Notes: generated from the letters alone by a model not told the origin. DNA of 64,000 nt from Harmothoe impar (GCA_947462335.1 OX381707.1:60241773-60305772); one strand, 5' to 3'; positions 51,004 to 63,194 are shown, numbered from the stretch's first letter. Numbers and translations are program-made.

Positions 51004-52379
51004 TTGTTAGGAGGTCAGTTGGGGATAGCCCTCTCGGTCCCTGAATTCGAGTGATAAATTATATACATAAGAAGATTGTGACATGGTACATAAATTGGCA
51101 TTTCTTAAAATCCACATGGGCCATGGCCATTTAATAGTTTTAGCCATAAAACACGTTTCAATAACCTGTACTTATCATGGTATTATCATACCTACCCGTG
51201 GAACTTCGAGGAAGCGACATGTTTAAATGTCGACAGAATTGCAAGATGTTAACTCGATTCAGTTTTTTCTTAAAAAACAGACACAAAAAGAAACAGCCTT
51301 TTAACAGGACATAATAGTTTTTTAAATGACGATGTTAACATCAATTAGCCTATGTATAAATTATCTCTGCATCCCAAGGTCTTGTAATGCTACACATACA
51401 CATGTCATTACAAAAAGACAACCCCTTGCCATGCTTTTTTCCCATTTCTCTATCACTGTGGGTCAAGACCCCCCATGTGTGGCATACTTTATGGACGGTC
51501 TATTGCTTCTGTTCATTAATTTGAAGCTTAAGTCTTTTACGAAGTGCATTGAATTGTGCTTCACCATTGGCCGATTTAGAGGATGGCCGATTGTTCACCC
51601 GGGGCCAGGGGCCAGATGCATGCACACTGCAGGGGCGGATCCAGGGGAAGGGTGTGCTTTGATCCCCGCTCCCACGTCAGCTTTCAATATCCTGGATCTG
51701 CGCCCGTGTACCAACAATCACGCGATTAAATTTATTATTGAGATAAAGAATCTAAAAGATTGAGCGTGTGAGTGGCCTCACAGATGACTCATGGTAAGCT
51801 GAATCTGTAGCCTATCATGTACTTAGATATAGTACTCTGTTATAATCATTCATTGGTCCATTCTGGCATCAGAAATGAATTCCTTGTTAAAAAGTACCCT
51901 ATAGTCATGTGTCATACATGTATGTTATTCCATTTCAGACCAGCAGGTGGGTGTGGGTGAGCAGGCGGGTGTGGGAGAGCAGGTGGGGATGGCTGTGCAG
52001 GTGGGTGTGGGTGACGGTTGCAGGCTGCGGGCATCTACCGCCTTCTGTCCCTATCAAAAAGGAAACACATTTCGGATTTCTTCTCGAAGGAAACATTTGT
52101 CCCCCGACCTTGCCCATCTATCATTTTTGTCATCTCATGTCTATCTGTAATACAGGCTGAATGATAGACATTCTGCTATGTAACAAAAACGTCTTAAAAC
52201 ATGGTTCAGTCGTTTAGTATTACTCAGTTACCCTGAGTCAATAAGCAAGTGGTACAAAACGACCTTTTTAGTGCAAATCTAACAGCAAATCAATTACATG
52301 GCATATCAGTGCATGCGGCAGTAATTATTATGACATACTCTGTTTACCCACAGAAGTCACGACACTTACATAAATGCTG
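51004..52379. other. Non-coding stretch, no gene seen
   Basis: It contains decayed gacatgg-type repeat words (51090-51215) and a g-rich gcaggtgggtgtgggtgagc tandem stretch at 51940-52015. I see no exon or RNA gene. Confidence 0.45.
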
Positions 52380-53431
52380 TCCCAACTACCTTATACTCAA
52401 ACCCTCGTTGCCTATTATCTGTTCTGTCTGTTGCCATTCCCTGGCAGGTAACTCTTGGCTTGGTATGGTTCATGCCAACGGTCTATACATAATTGATGAA
52501 AACGTTTAGAATTGTACAACTATTTCCTTGTGCAACTTACCACAATTATTTATGCGTGACATGCTAGTAATGTCACCATTAGGACACGCTATCTCTTCCT
52601 TTACAGTCGTATATAGGCCTACCTTCCAAGCAGATAGGGACTCAAGACATTGTATTTATTTCCTTTTAGTATCGATGGCTCTATTCATAATCTCCCGTTT
52701 TCACAAGAACTGTAGCCCTATCGTAACTACAAGAATGGGATGTGATTTATTGTATATAGAATAGGGGACTAAAGAGAGATGACCTATCTCCCTCTATACA
52801 CCCCTTCCACAAAAATCTCAAATAACTTTCTCTATGGGTGATGGAGAACCGTAAGGGTCTATAGCATTAGGAAATCACACAGCATAAAAAGTACAGCCTT
52901 GCAAGTCCCAACTACCTTATACTCAAACCCTCGTTGCCTATTATCTGTTCTGTCTGTTGCCATTCCCTGGCAGGTAACTCTTGGCTTGGTATGGTTCATG
53001 CCAACGGTCTATACATAATTGATGAAAACGTTTAGAATTGTACAACTATTTCCTTGTGCAACTTACCACAATTATTTATGCGTGACATGCTAGTAATGTC
53101 ACCATTAGGACACGCTATCTCTTCCTTTACAGTCGTATATAGGCCTACCTTCCAAGCAGATAGGGACTCAAGACATTGTATTTATTTCCTTTTAGTATCG
53201 ATGGCTCTATTCATAATCTCCCGTTTTCACAAGAACTGTAGCCCTATCGTAACTACAAGAATGGGATGTGATTTATTGTATATAGAATAGGGGACTAAAG
53301 AGAGATGACCTATCTCCCTCTATACACCCCTTCCACAAAAATCTCAAATAACTTTCTCTATGGGTGATGGAGAACCGTAAGGGTCTATAGCATTAGGAAA
53401 TCACACAGCATAAAAAGTACAGCCTTGCAAG
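52380..53431 (+). repeat. Tandem duplication, two 526-bp copies
   Basis: Bases 52380-52905 and 52906-53431 appear identical, including the same 78-codon open frame in each. No domain is seen in that frame, so it is not called as a gene. Confidence 0.92.
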
Positions 53432-54410
53432 AGCATAGATAATTACACAGTATGCCTATAGCAATGGGTACTTTGCTTTTTGCTATAGAGTGGCATGCTC
53501 TTTCTCAACAGTCAAGTGTCAAACCTGCTTTGCATATTCTGACATTTACATCAATTTTCACCAGCATTTTTATTGGTTTCTCATGTCAGATCACACATGG
53601 TCCTATGGGTGTATCCCGTGAGAAATGTAAAGACTGCTTTAATATAGCAGTCACGAGAACTTAACATAGAAAAGGGAGCACATTGCATAAGCTCGATTGT
53701 AAATTCAATTTAGCGGAGACATATATCAAACTGACATTTCATTGAAGAAAAAATACTCGTATGCGACATATTGGCTTTGCCTTCCTTATATTTCTTACGA
53801 ACACAGCGCTTCTCTGTGGTGATTTGTGTCCTAGTTTTGTTGTGCAACAAGGCATAACTGTCCTACCTCCCAGTGCTACAATTATATATTTACTGCCTAG
53901 ATCTATATATAGAAGTGCAGACCTTGCTGGCATGGCATAAACCTGTTCCCCTTGTCATAGGCCTACACATAGTTTAGCATAGATTGATTTCTTTCACAGA
54001 TTGATACCTGTTCTGTTTGAACATAATGGGACGATTCATTTAGATCTCAAGAGAAGAACATACAGCAAAAAGACTCTTCAGTTGACTAAAACGTTAACTG
54101 GATATCGATCCTAACAACATTATGGTCTGTCACGTTTTTCTTCCATTTCAGATTAATCTCATTATAAAGAACACATCTCATTTTAGCCACAGTGGTACTG
54201 AGAATACAAACAAAGGACCTGATCTTTTAAATCTAGTTTCTGTTATGATAGAAACTCCTTTTTTTTAAAATTGATCTATTCAATACAAGATATGCATGGG
54301 TCGACGCTAATTATTCATAGCAACCCTACATAATACATATAGAAAATACATATTGATTTCAATTCCATACAAAATATATCAACACCAGCAACTGTGCAGT
54401 AGCAATGTCC
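53432..54410. other. 3' flank of the iRhom gene
   Basis: AT-rich DNA, probably including the 3' UTR of the minus-strand gene. I see no other gene. Confidence 0.45.
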
Positions 54411-54902
54411 TCAAATCAAATCTACATCCTCTCCACTCGTCATGATCGAAAAATTAGTGACTTCAGTGAAGTCACACATATTGTTGCTGTAGGGAACGCA
54501 GGTAAAGTCAGGACATCCGGGACATACGCTTGTTACCGTCTGTACTTCGTATAAGGCATACAGCAGTACAATAACCAGCAGTGCAGTTCCAGGAACTGCC
54601 ACTGTGAGCAGCACCTGACGGCGCACAGCCGACCAGCGTCCGAAACAGATGTAAGGGAGCACAGAGACAGCGCAAAGAACCCCCAAGAGGTAACCACCCA
54701 GGAGTTCATAGTTGTCTACAAAGGGTAAGGTGCCTATGGTGAGTAGTGATCCACACAGGAGGAGCAGTTTGCCGGCTTGCCGCCAGGGGGCCACCACTAT
54801 GGGGGCGTTGTGGAGAATCTCTACCGTGACGACTCCCAGAAGGCCCCCAATTGCCGCCTGGGCACCACAGTGTGGACGGTCTGGTGTGAACAGGGCACCC
54901 AT
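54411..54902 (-). CDS. RHBDF: iRhom coding exon 11 with stop
   Basis: Acceptor CCTTTAG|ATGGGT; 163 codons plus stop. Transmembrane segments with CGAQAAIGG at the former catalytic-serine position, LPFVDNYELLGG at the former histidine position, and a C-terminal Cys-rich tail (CPGCPDFTCVPY) like other iRhoms. Confidence 0.88.
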   Translation of the reverse strand: MGALFTPDRPHCGAQAAIGGLLGVVTVEILHNAPIVVAPWRQAGKLLLLCGSLLTIGTLPFVDNYELLGGYLLGVLCAVSVLPYICFGRWSAVRRQVLLTVAVPGTALLVIVLLYALYEVQTVTSVCPGCPDFTCVPYSNNMCDFTEVTNFSIMTSGEDVDLI

Positions 54903-57900
54903 CTAAAGGCAAGAAAGGCATCAAGTTTAGCATTTCAGAAGAAAAAATGTTGATAATTGTTCTTCTAGCAGTGAATTGTAGGCATACTTAGTATTGTATT
55001 CGAGAAATGATGCCATGAAAAAGGCATTTTTTAGCACATTTAGTTTTAATGAATTGCCTCCTTTCTGCCATGATACAAGACGCAGATAAGAAAATAGATT
55101 TCCCTTCCCTACCTAGATTTTCCCACTTATTTATAGCTAGAAACAGAGCCTTTTTAAGGCCTCATAATGCACCAACACTCCACCTGTGCTTTGCCTGTTT
55201 ATAATGATCATAAAGTTCTGCTGCATTCATGCATTCTATATCACACTTTGATGCTGCATTTTTACTTTAGCTATGCATTAGTTAAGGATGTCTCACCGCG
55301 AGTCCTCCAGCACTTGAGACAATCAGGATTAATGCCATTCTAGGAGCTCCAGCCCCTGCCTCTATCCTCCTCCCCACCACAGCTAACAGCACCCCCTGGG
55401 GGATGAACACCAGTATACCAGGGGGGAGCACACCGGCCACCAGCAAGCGCCAGTGTTGTGACGGTGACGTCATGTCCTGTGACGTGACGTGTACGTCATC
55501 TCTAGTGGGAATGGAAGGAGCGGGTATGCCACAAACTCGGCTGATACAGTTCAGCTGAAATAGACAAAGGGAGTCTTTCTTCATAACCTATTAATTGCAT
55601 ACCCTTTAGGCCCCTCTTTTTTTCAAATTTTCAAATTTTCCCCTACATACCAGTTTTTACGGTTTGTAAATCGGATAATTTTTAAGGATTTTAGAGGAAA
55701 AACGCTAAAAATAGGCCTAAAATGAGAAAATTAAAAAAATCAAAATCAAAAAAATCAAAAAAATCCGACCGGCCGGGTCTGGGTTGACTGACCATGTTAC
55801 CGGAAACCAACCTTTTTTTTTATTTGGCCTTTGGTGTTGGAATCATGAAAATTGACACAAAGTTGGGCAATATGAGGCCTCTATCATTAACATAAGCCTA
55901 TGTATAGTATAGTAACAAAATAACCATCATCAAGAGAACAACTTTTCATAGTTTACCATGAACTGGCCTTAGATTAGAAAGGGAACTTACGAGCTCTTTA
56001 ATACAGGGGAAAAAACCATCAGTAAATAAAAGTTGATGACGCATGCATTGATCAAAGAAAATAAAGAAGTTGTGTCATGGTCAAAGAGACGTCATTTCAT
56101 ACCTGACTGCAGTGTTCAGGTCCTTGAGCATGGAAGATGCCCCTGAGGAAGTCACAGTGGTGCTGGGTGACGAGCACACAGCTGCCCAGCACCCCCACAC
56201 AGCACGGCCGCATCACCTGCCTGCCCTCCTTAACACTGCGGGGTCTCCAGCTACACGGCACGTCGGCCACCCACTGCCCCAGACCTGCCAACAATACTGC
56301 TCTATACAGGGGATCTATCTATCAAATTGCCAGTTATTCGCTGCTGCTATATTATATCGCTGCTTTAAATACTGTATCATCGCTTGAGATGCAAAACATT
56401 CTGTATGTTGATACATCCATCGTAAAGGAATCAAGGGCACACTTGGATATATAGAGTATAATCAAAAATCTTGGGCAGATTGTAATAGTTGGTCTGCATA
56501 TTTTAATATATTATGTATATCCTGCCAAAAGTCAGGCGTCCTGGACTAGGCTTTTGTTCTACTACTGTTTTCATATCAGATGGAGACATAATATACAATC
56601 ATATTGATAAATTTGCACCAAAGTTCTATTGAAGGAGCCTATCAGTGTCACAATATATGTCGGAGCTGGAAGGAATAACACTCATTTCATCAGCCATTTC
56701 CACTAGGTGGCGTTACCATAGGAGAGGCTAAGATTCTGTCTCAGGGAGGGCATGTGTATAAGGCCATGAGAATAGAGGTGGGGACTCTGCTCAACCCCTA
56801 ATCAACTATCTAAGGTTGTCTCTGTTATCATATACACAGTGTTAAGATAATGTCTTTAACAGCAGTTAGCAACTCCTTATAGAGGGATTTATAAAGTGCA
56901 TTTTAATCATGCTGATGGTCACCCGTGGTATTTGGTAGGGTCCAGCATCACCCTGAATGAGCATTACCAGTCCTGGATAACAGCTCTAATCAAATTTTAA
57001 TGAGGCTGTTGCACCCCTTCTGCACCACCTTCTCCACCCCTTCTATTTTCAACTAGTCTCCATATTCATGTTGGTCTAAATCATATTTTGATTAGACTTG
57101 TTTTGTAAATATTACTATGGTGGGTACATACACTGTCCCCCTATACACCCCTGAGATTTCTGAGCAATGGAGCCACCCATCATGCCAACCCTGCCCTCTA
57201 GGGGAAACGCTTGATGAAAACAGCAACATATAATTGACATAAACTGTGACCAGGGCAGTGTACAATTTAGGGATTTTGAATCTTATGAAAGCGATACAAT
57301 TACATCGCTATGAGAGCGGAACTCCTCAATATTGGAAAAAACAAACCATTTATAATATTATAATTTATTGACGTACCCTCGGTCATGTCGTCACACTCTG
57401 TGGATGACGTAGTTGCCGACACGTCATGCAGCACCATCTGGCAGCAGCCTAACCGGAAGCCGGTCCGTGACGTGTTTATTAGGGGAGTAGTGATGGAGGG
57501 TCGCAGACAGGCGGCGAACACGGCACCACTACCTGAAAACATGACAACCCGGGGGGGGGGGGGGGGGCACTTGGTATATTTTGTATACACAGGTGTGCGG
57601 CTGGGAAGGGTACTTTTTGAGCAAAATCCCCCTCACCAAGGGTCTGCTTTTCACCAAAATCCCCCTCACCAAGGGTCAATTTTCACCAAAATCCCCCTCA
57701 CCAAGGGTCACTTTTCGGAAATTTCAACAAAATCCCCCCAAAAAGGGTCACATTTTGCAGTTTTGCCAAAATTATTCGCAACAAGGGTCACTTTTGACCA
57801 AAATTCTTACACCAAGGGAGACTCCTCGGGAAGAATTGCTTAAAACCTAGGCACTTTTGTCCAATATCCCCCTCAGCAAGGGTCACTTTTTACCAAAATC

Positions 57901-60900
57901 CCCCTCACCAAGGGTCACTTCTGACCAAAATCCCCCTCACCAAGGGTAAGGGTTGTCAAAGGGCCAGCCGCACACCCATGTCAAAAAAAATTGAGTGCCC
58001 CCCCCCGGGCATGACAAGGAATACAGTTAGTGTTAATCATATAGACACATTAATATAATATGCACACAGCCTGAATTAAGTAAGCATATATGTAGCTTAT
58101 AAGTCCCTACAGCCAAATGTGCCGATCGTTAAGGTTAATAGTACAACAGCGATGGATGAAAATCAAGGACATGTAATCGCATGTACATGTAATAACATAA
58201 GTAAAGCATCAGCGCAAGTGCAAGTTGGGGAGTGATCATTATTCAACAACAGGAGGGAGGCGCAAAAGGTTCAATCCCTGAGGGGTTAAATTTGTTTACG
58301 ATTTTGGTGGGACAACTCCATGTGACTTACTGATGAGGGCGGCAGGAGGGGGCCCCATCCAGGGGTTGGGCGTTGTCACCATGTCCACCGTCTCCAGCCC
58401 CAGAAACGTCGTCACCCCGCGCTCCACCTGCCGAGCATGCAGGAAACTAACTTCTCCTATCCCGTGTGCAGCAATCATCACCAGCAGAGCAAAGGCCTGA
58501 ATCTGGCACAATCAGGGGAATAGAATTTAACTTAAATTGAGCTTGGGTTTAATGATTTATTTTTAAATTTGTCAGTTTGATATCTACATGGGGTTATTTA
58601 AATTTTAATGCAAGCCAATTTGAAAGTTTTTAAAACAACTTGAAATTAACCATGTATGTATACAAAAACATGCATTAGGAAATATTATTTCCAGTCACAT
58701 GTATCATCCAATGCCTGTTGATGTCATTACAGGGTTTACTATACGATATAGTTACTTGCCGTGTACATAGATATATCGACAGGTATAGTAAAAATAAGAA
58801 GTATCATTATTAACTCACCATGATATAGATATATGTGCAGTAAGGCTTGTATTGCACGAGATGTTCAAGCTGCACTTTGATGAAGCTGGGGATGTCCTGT
58901 CTCCCACCCCTCCTGGTCAGCACATCTTCGTTGGACTTGTAGAAAGTGTCCTTCCATTCTGGTGATATGTTGGCGATTTGACCTTTGTAGTAATCTTGAA
59001 CAGGCAAAGTATGATGTTCTCAACATAGAAACACAAATGTAATATGCTCATGGTATTTAGAAAAACATGCTAAGTATATCAATTATAACACATCTATTTG
59101 TGAATTCTAAGTACATGTATACCTCGGGCCATGTCCAGGGTGTCATTGATGAGCTTCTTCTTGTGCTCCAGCTGGTACTTGGTTCTGATGGTGTCCACGA
59201 GCAGCTCACCCGTAGTGAGCTCCTGCTCCACCTGGAACCCGAGCAGCTCATATATAGCAAGTCTGTGTTACTCGTTTTGATAGGGTAAGGGGCTAAGATG
59301 GCGGTATTCAGGACGAGGTGACGAGGACGAAAGGAAACTGGCGAAGCAGGACACAAGGGGTTAGTGGTGGGGGGGGGGGGGGGGGGGGGGGTGAAAAATA
59401 CAGGAATAATTTGCCTAAACATTTTCAGTATAATAAGTGAAAATTCAATCAATTGTGAGACCCAGGGGTAGGATGAAACACAGGGGGAATTATAGAGTAT
59501 AATGTACCTTTACAAATTGTGTGTAGTTGGCCAAGGCCTCATCTCCATATACCATGCGTGGGTGGCCTCCCTCGGGTAACGCTGCAGAAGTTGATGATAC
59601 AGCGACCGAATTCTGGGATGTTGAGTGTGGAACTAAAGGCTTCAGGAAGGTACAAACAGAAACAATAATTTGGTGATCGCGGTAAAAAAACAAACAAATA
59701 AAACAATTGTGACGTAAGCTGAAAAGGGTACAATGTCCATTGTAGGCTGTGTGTATGTTGTAGGCTGTGTGTATGTAGGTGCAGTGATTCTAACAACACT
59801 AATTGCTCGTGGAAACCATTTTTTCCTTACATCCTTTACTCTTAGTGAGAGGTCCTACATGGCGTACGTGTGTACCATGATTGATACTGTAACTCATTTT
59901 TGACTTGTGACACTGTGCATCATAATCATCTGTATTTCGGTATGGATCACTGTATTATTCTTGCGTCGGATGTGTGACAAGCCGGTATTCAAATGGCTTT
60001 ATTATGAAGAACAACATTTACGTATTGATTTAGAGCCAATAAACCAATTAAACTTCAAACTTCATTCAATTTGCTCGTATTCCCTCGGGTGTGGCTCATA
60101 TTTGATATAATGGTCAAATACAGTATTAGGCTAATATCATATAGTGGTTCAATAATGGTATTACTACTGATTATATCAATAACCTAGACCGTACTTACCA
60201 TCAGGAGGGGTTGACTCTGGCTGCGACTAATACTCGGCTTCTCATACACGTTAACCTACAGTAAAGAACCAACGTGGGTTACTTCATAGGATATCAATGC
60301 CTTATATATGTCAATTGAAGCGTAATGCGCCTCTTAGTACTTTAAATGTGCTATAACCATTGTATATGGGTGCAGTCCTGGTGAGTCGCCAGGGACGCAT
60401 CCGTTCCGAGCACTTGGGAGGATATCAATCATAATGACTCCCAGGGATTATACTTGAATAAAAGTGCTAGCCCTGGTGACTTGCTCGCCAAAGCTGCATT
60501 CATGCATCAGGGCGACAATGGCTATATGTTGCATTAGAGCATGACATGGCATTTAAATGGGGGTCGACCCTTAACATCGACATGGCGAAATGGGTTTTTT
60601 GAACCTTAGTGACATGCGACATGGGGACTGTAGGAGATAGTGACATGGGACATGGGCATTTCTTTAAATCGACATGGCGACATGGACATTTCTTTAAATC
60701 GACATGTTGACATGGACATTTCTTAAAATCGCTCTGGTGGATCAGCGTAGGCCTAAGTAGTATAGTAAAAGTAAAGTTTGTTTCAGGTGTGATCTGTGAG
60801 TAGTATGTTAAAGTAGCCATTTTGGCCATTTTCCTGACAATTGTAGTAGTAACTGAGAAACACATAGAAGTATATCAATGCAAACATGAAAAAAGGGTTT

Positions 60901-62181
60901 GAGTTCTAAGACGGCATGTCTAAGCTTGTTTACCTCAAGGTATGACGTCATGTTGGATAACGTCATTGGTACGTCATATCCATAGACCTCCGACTGACAA
61001 GGACTGATCCATCTACCCGTAGACCTTGACCTGTGTGGTCCCCTGAGGTCCCCCAGGGAGAGAGTCCTCCTCATGCTACTGGTGGTACCCAGGAGGTGGG
61101 CCATGCTGGAGGGGTCAGTGGGACTAGGGGGACGGGAGCTGGTGAGAGAACCCAGGCTGGTAAGTACTTCCTCCAGGGCCTCCTGACTGGGGCGGGGGTC
61201 CAACGGGCTCAACAGGCCGGACACCCCTCTCTGAAAAACGAATGGCAAGGCCTTCAGGATGTTTATACTGTGTGACAAAAACAAGATACTTAAATAGTTA
61301 ACTAAATTATCTTTTAATCCTTCCATTATATATGTGACTCCATGCATATATTTTGTGAGTAGGAAAATGGTGAGGCAAAGATAGACAGAGGATTGAAGGA
61401 TTGATACGTGCATTTGGAACAAAAATCTAGAACATGGAAATGCACCAATATAATGGTTTTGGTAAGTTCACACTTTCGCCACCAAGTGCCGTATGTCTAC
61501 ACCATGGAATATCGCTTAACCATTGAAGAGCCGCATAGCGTTTTAGCCCTTTGTCGTCATGAAGCATCAATACCAGCTCTGGCGAGTAACTCGCAGCATG
61601 CTAACCCCATGAGAATGATCCTCGCCTGCTTGCTCGGGCAACGCTATCGTGAGTTTCACACCAGCACTGGTGTTGGTGCATCATGACAACAACTGTTGCT
61701 TTAAGGCAACATGCCGTCCTTAAAGTACCTAAAGTATTAAAGCCATTGCTCGTCCAGTACCCACCTGTATTCTACTGATGCTGAGTTGTTGGAGTCTGTC
61801 TCGGTCCTCTTCATCCTCTACCACCCCCAGGGCAGACCCCACCTGTCCCAACCACCCTCTGCTACTCCCCCCTCTCAGCTGCAACCCCTGCCTGCTCCTC
61901 CCCCCTCCCCACTGCCCCTCCCTTTGCCCACCCGCCTGCACCTCTGACCTCGCCACCCCGACCTTTCGCCTAAACATACCTAGGGAAGGCCACTTTGGTC
62001 CTGTCCTAACGTCCGCATCACTCATGGCAAATTTCCCCACATTGAGAACTTCCCTCGGTCTCCCCAAAGCCTCTCTGGCTGAGCTAGTTCCCTGTACGTG
62101 GTGCAGGTGTCTCCGTTCATGATTAGCTGGGGCTGATTCCATCTCCAACGAACGAGGGCCTTTTGGATCACTTGGATGCAT
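54411..62181 (-). CDS. RHBDF: iRhom (inactive rhomboid family) gene, 11 coding exons, 806 aa
   Basis: Minus-strand exons: 62181-61765, 61230-60934, 60255-60199, 59612-59508, 59231-59123, 58994-58819, 58502-58331, 57532-57377, 56284-56103, 55554-55297, 54902-54411. All have GT-AG sites and matching phases, giving 806 codons plus stop, near the usual iRhom length of 820-860. A long cytosolic N-terminus with Ser-rich, 14-3-3-like RSQSQPLL leads to TM1. Next come the iRhom-specific luminal region (NPWMGPPPAALI, a CCVGVLGSC cysteine cluster ending EHCSQV) and a C-terminal rhomboid-like domain with LPFVDNYELLGGYLLG and LPYICFG. iRhoms chaperone ADAM17 and act in the ER and at the plasma membrane. 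The catalytic Ser and His are replaced by Ala and Leu, and the usual GPAGSQ and AGWHR motifs are also lost, so it is a divergent member. Confidence 0.88.
55297..55554 (-). CDS. RHBDF: iRhom coding exon 10, start of rhomboid-like domain
   Basis: Acceptor ATTTCAG|CTGAAC, donor CTCGCG|GTGAGA; 86 codons in phase 0. Starts LNCISRVCG (iRhom xCLDxVCG) and spans two hydrophobic segments. The usual LHAGxxHC motif reads LPPGILVF. Confidence 0.84.
55611..55832. mobile_element. MITE of the ggccaaaaa family in an iRhom intron
   Basis: The right end is clear (ccgaccggccgggtctgg, taccggaaaccaacc, T-run, ggcc). The left end, aggcccctctttttttcaaa, is weaker. It lies between exons 9 and 10. Confidence 0.55.
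56103..56284 (-). CDS. RHBDF: iRhom coding exon 9, cysteine-rich luminal domain
   Basis: Acceptor TTGGCAG|GTCTGG, donor AGTCAG|GTATGA; 182 nt, phase 1 to 0. RPCCVGVLGSC, HHCDFLRGIFH and EHCSQV closely follow the human iRhom order of cysteines. Confidence 0.9.
57377..57532 (-). CDS. RHBDF: iRhom coding exon 8, luminal domain
   Basis: Acceptor TTTTCAG|GTAGTG, donor CCGAGG|GTACGT; 156 nt, phase 1 to 1. Contains GCCQM, equivalent to the GCCV motif of iRhoms. Confidence 0.82.
57548..58010. mobile_element. Foldback element with G-run ends and internal minisatellite
   Basis: The ends are inverted: ccggggg...ggcac with acaggtgtgcggctgg on the left, and ccagccgcacacccatgt with a C-run on the right. 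In between, the phrase ccccctcaccaagggtca recurs about six times in varying forms. It lies in the intron between iRhom exons 7 and 8, starting 16 bases from exon 8. Confidence 0.68.
58331..58502 (-). CDS. RHBDF: iRhom coding exon 7, TM1 and start of luminal domain
   Basis: Acceptor GTGCCAG|ATTCAG, donor CATCA|GTAAGT; 172 nt, phase 0 to 1. Hydrophobic FALLVMIAAHGIGEVSF, then NPWMGPPPAALI, matching the NFWVGPSSxDLI motif of iRhoms. Confidence 0.88.
58819..58994 (-). CDS. RHBDF: iRhom coding exon 6, leading into TM1
   Basis: Acceptor GTTCAAG|ATTACT, donor ATCATG|GTGAGT; 176 nt, phase 1 to 0. It ends in QYKPYCTYIYIM, the place where other iRhoms have RxPFFTYW at the start of TM1. Confidence 0.86.
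59123..59231 (-). CDS. RHBDF: iRhom coding exon 5
   Basis: Acceptor TTCCAG|GTGGAG, donor CCCGAG|GTATAC; 109 nt ending in phase 1. Charged helix (KYQLEHKKKLINDTLDMAR). Confidence 0.82.
59369..59391 (+). repeat. Long G homopolymer
   Basis: About 22 consecutive Gs in the intron between iRhom exons 4 and 5. Its length is probably unreliable in any assembly. Confidence 0.8.
59508..59612 (-). CDS. RHBDF: iRhom coding exon 4
   Basis: Acceptor ATCCCAG|AATTCG chosen because it keeps phase 0 with exon 3; an earlier TTTAG|TTCC would break the frame. 35 codons, containing GDEALANYTQFVK; donor GTAAAG|GTACAT. Confidence 0.75.
60199..60255 (-). CDS. RHBDF: iRhom coding exon 3 (microexon)
   Basis: Acceptor CTGTAG|GTTAAC, donor CTGATG|GTAAGT; 19 codons ending ISRSQSQPLLM. 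Phase 0 on both sides. Confidence 0.75.
60373..60510. repeat. Dispersed tggygagt repeat, copy 1
   Basis: It shares ctggtgagtcgccaggg and gctgcattcatgcatcagg words with 61505-61690 and 62345-62590, and is internally self-complementary. Confidence 0.5.
60555..60735 (+). repeat. Degenerate gacatgg/cgacatgg tandem repeat, copy 3
   Basis: Several cgacatggcgacatgg and acatttctttaaatc units. Related to 6505-6700 and 11335-11540. It lies in the intron between iRhom exons 2 and 3. Confidence 0.58.
60934..61230 (-). CDS. RHBDF: iRhom coding exon 2
   Basis: Acceptor TTTTTCAG|AGAGGG, donor CTTGAG|GTAAAC; 99 codons in phase 0. Ser/Pro-rich, with RRTLSLGD and RSRSTGRW motifs that look like phosphorylation or 14-3-3 sites. 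Confidence 0.82.
61505..61690. repeat. Dispersed tggygagt repeat, copy 2
   Basis: It contains ttgtcgtcatgaagcatc and ctggcgagtaactcgcagc and a mirrored end. It lies in the intron between iRhom exons 1 and 2. Confidence 0.45.
61765..62181 (-). CDS. RHBDF: iRhom coding exon 1
   Basis: ATG at 62181; 139 codons; donor ATACAG|GTGGGT. It encodes a polar, Gly/Arg/Ser-rich cytosolic N-terminus (MHPSDPKG...) with the acidic EDEEDRDR near its end. An upstream 5' UTR exon is possible. Confidence 0.75.
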
Positions 62182-62344
62182 TGTCCCCAAGTGAAGGATC
62201 TACCTAGAACAGAGATGTTTCAACGTACATGGATGGTACTAAAGGTAGAACATGCCAAGAGCTGCTTTTATCAAAGGAGCAATCCCTGTGTAGTGCTGTG
62301 GATACGTGTAATGGGTGTGGGAATTTCAATGACGTGACACTGTG

Positions 62345-62590
62345 ACGTTTTAACCCTCTAAGCGCCGCTAGTGCATTATTGATTTATGACCTTTCTCGTC
62401 ATGATGCATGTATGCAGCCTTGGCGAGTAACTTGCCAGGGCTGCCTTCAAGCATCATGCAAGCGCTACGGGGTTAATACAGTGTCAAAGGATCGACAAGA
62501 TTCACGAATGCATCCCTGGCGAGCAGATTTGCCAAGGATGCATTCATGCATCATGAAGACACAGGGCATAATGCTTTAAAGCATTATGCA
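62345..62590. repeat. Dispersed tggygagt repeat, copy 3
   Basis: It has two half-copies with cttggcgagtaacttgcc and ctggcgagcagatttgcc, ending in a mirrored cataatgctttaaag. It lies just upstream of the iRhom start. Confidence 0.5.
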
Positions 62591-63190
62591 ACCATTAAGA
62601 GTTAGACTTCATGTTTATATAGGATGAGAATATAGGCATTAGAGGAGTCTAGCTGAAATGCTCTAGGTATCAAACTTCTTTAATATATGTATTACCATTA
62701 ATGCATAATCATTTAACCTCGATCGATCATACTACGTTTCCTTAACCTCTCTCACAGAAAGACATGTCAAATTAATTGCATGATAAAGGGTATAAGCCAA
62801 TATCATATTATGATGACGCAACTGCTTGAATATGTATTTAAAATACATTAATTTATCTCAGTTTCTCAATTTGACAAGAACTATACACGTTTTGTAAAGT
62901 TGTAGATATTTGCTTTATTGCACATTTGTAATATTTACATTGTAACAGGTTTTACCATAGAGATATATGAATAGAGTGGCAACAGACCCACGCTGGTATA
63001 ATGCGTGTCTCGGGTCGCGTAGGTCGCGATAGTGGCAAAGAGGGCGGCCTGTTAAGCTTACCCATGGAGGAATAGGCAATATAGAGATATCTCTGGGACT
63101 ACAGATCCGATTCTCACAATTTAAACAGCAACGGATAGCTCATGTCAGGGGAGGATATATCAGGTGGTTATTTGTAATTGCCGGGCACAT
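62591..63190. other. Upstream flank of iRhom, no gene seen
   Basis: AT-rich DNA without recognisable exon, tRNA or repeat family. Confidence 0.4.
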
Positions 63191-63194
63191 TTGA

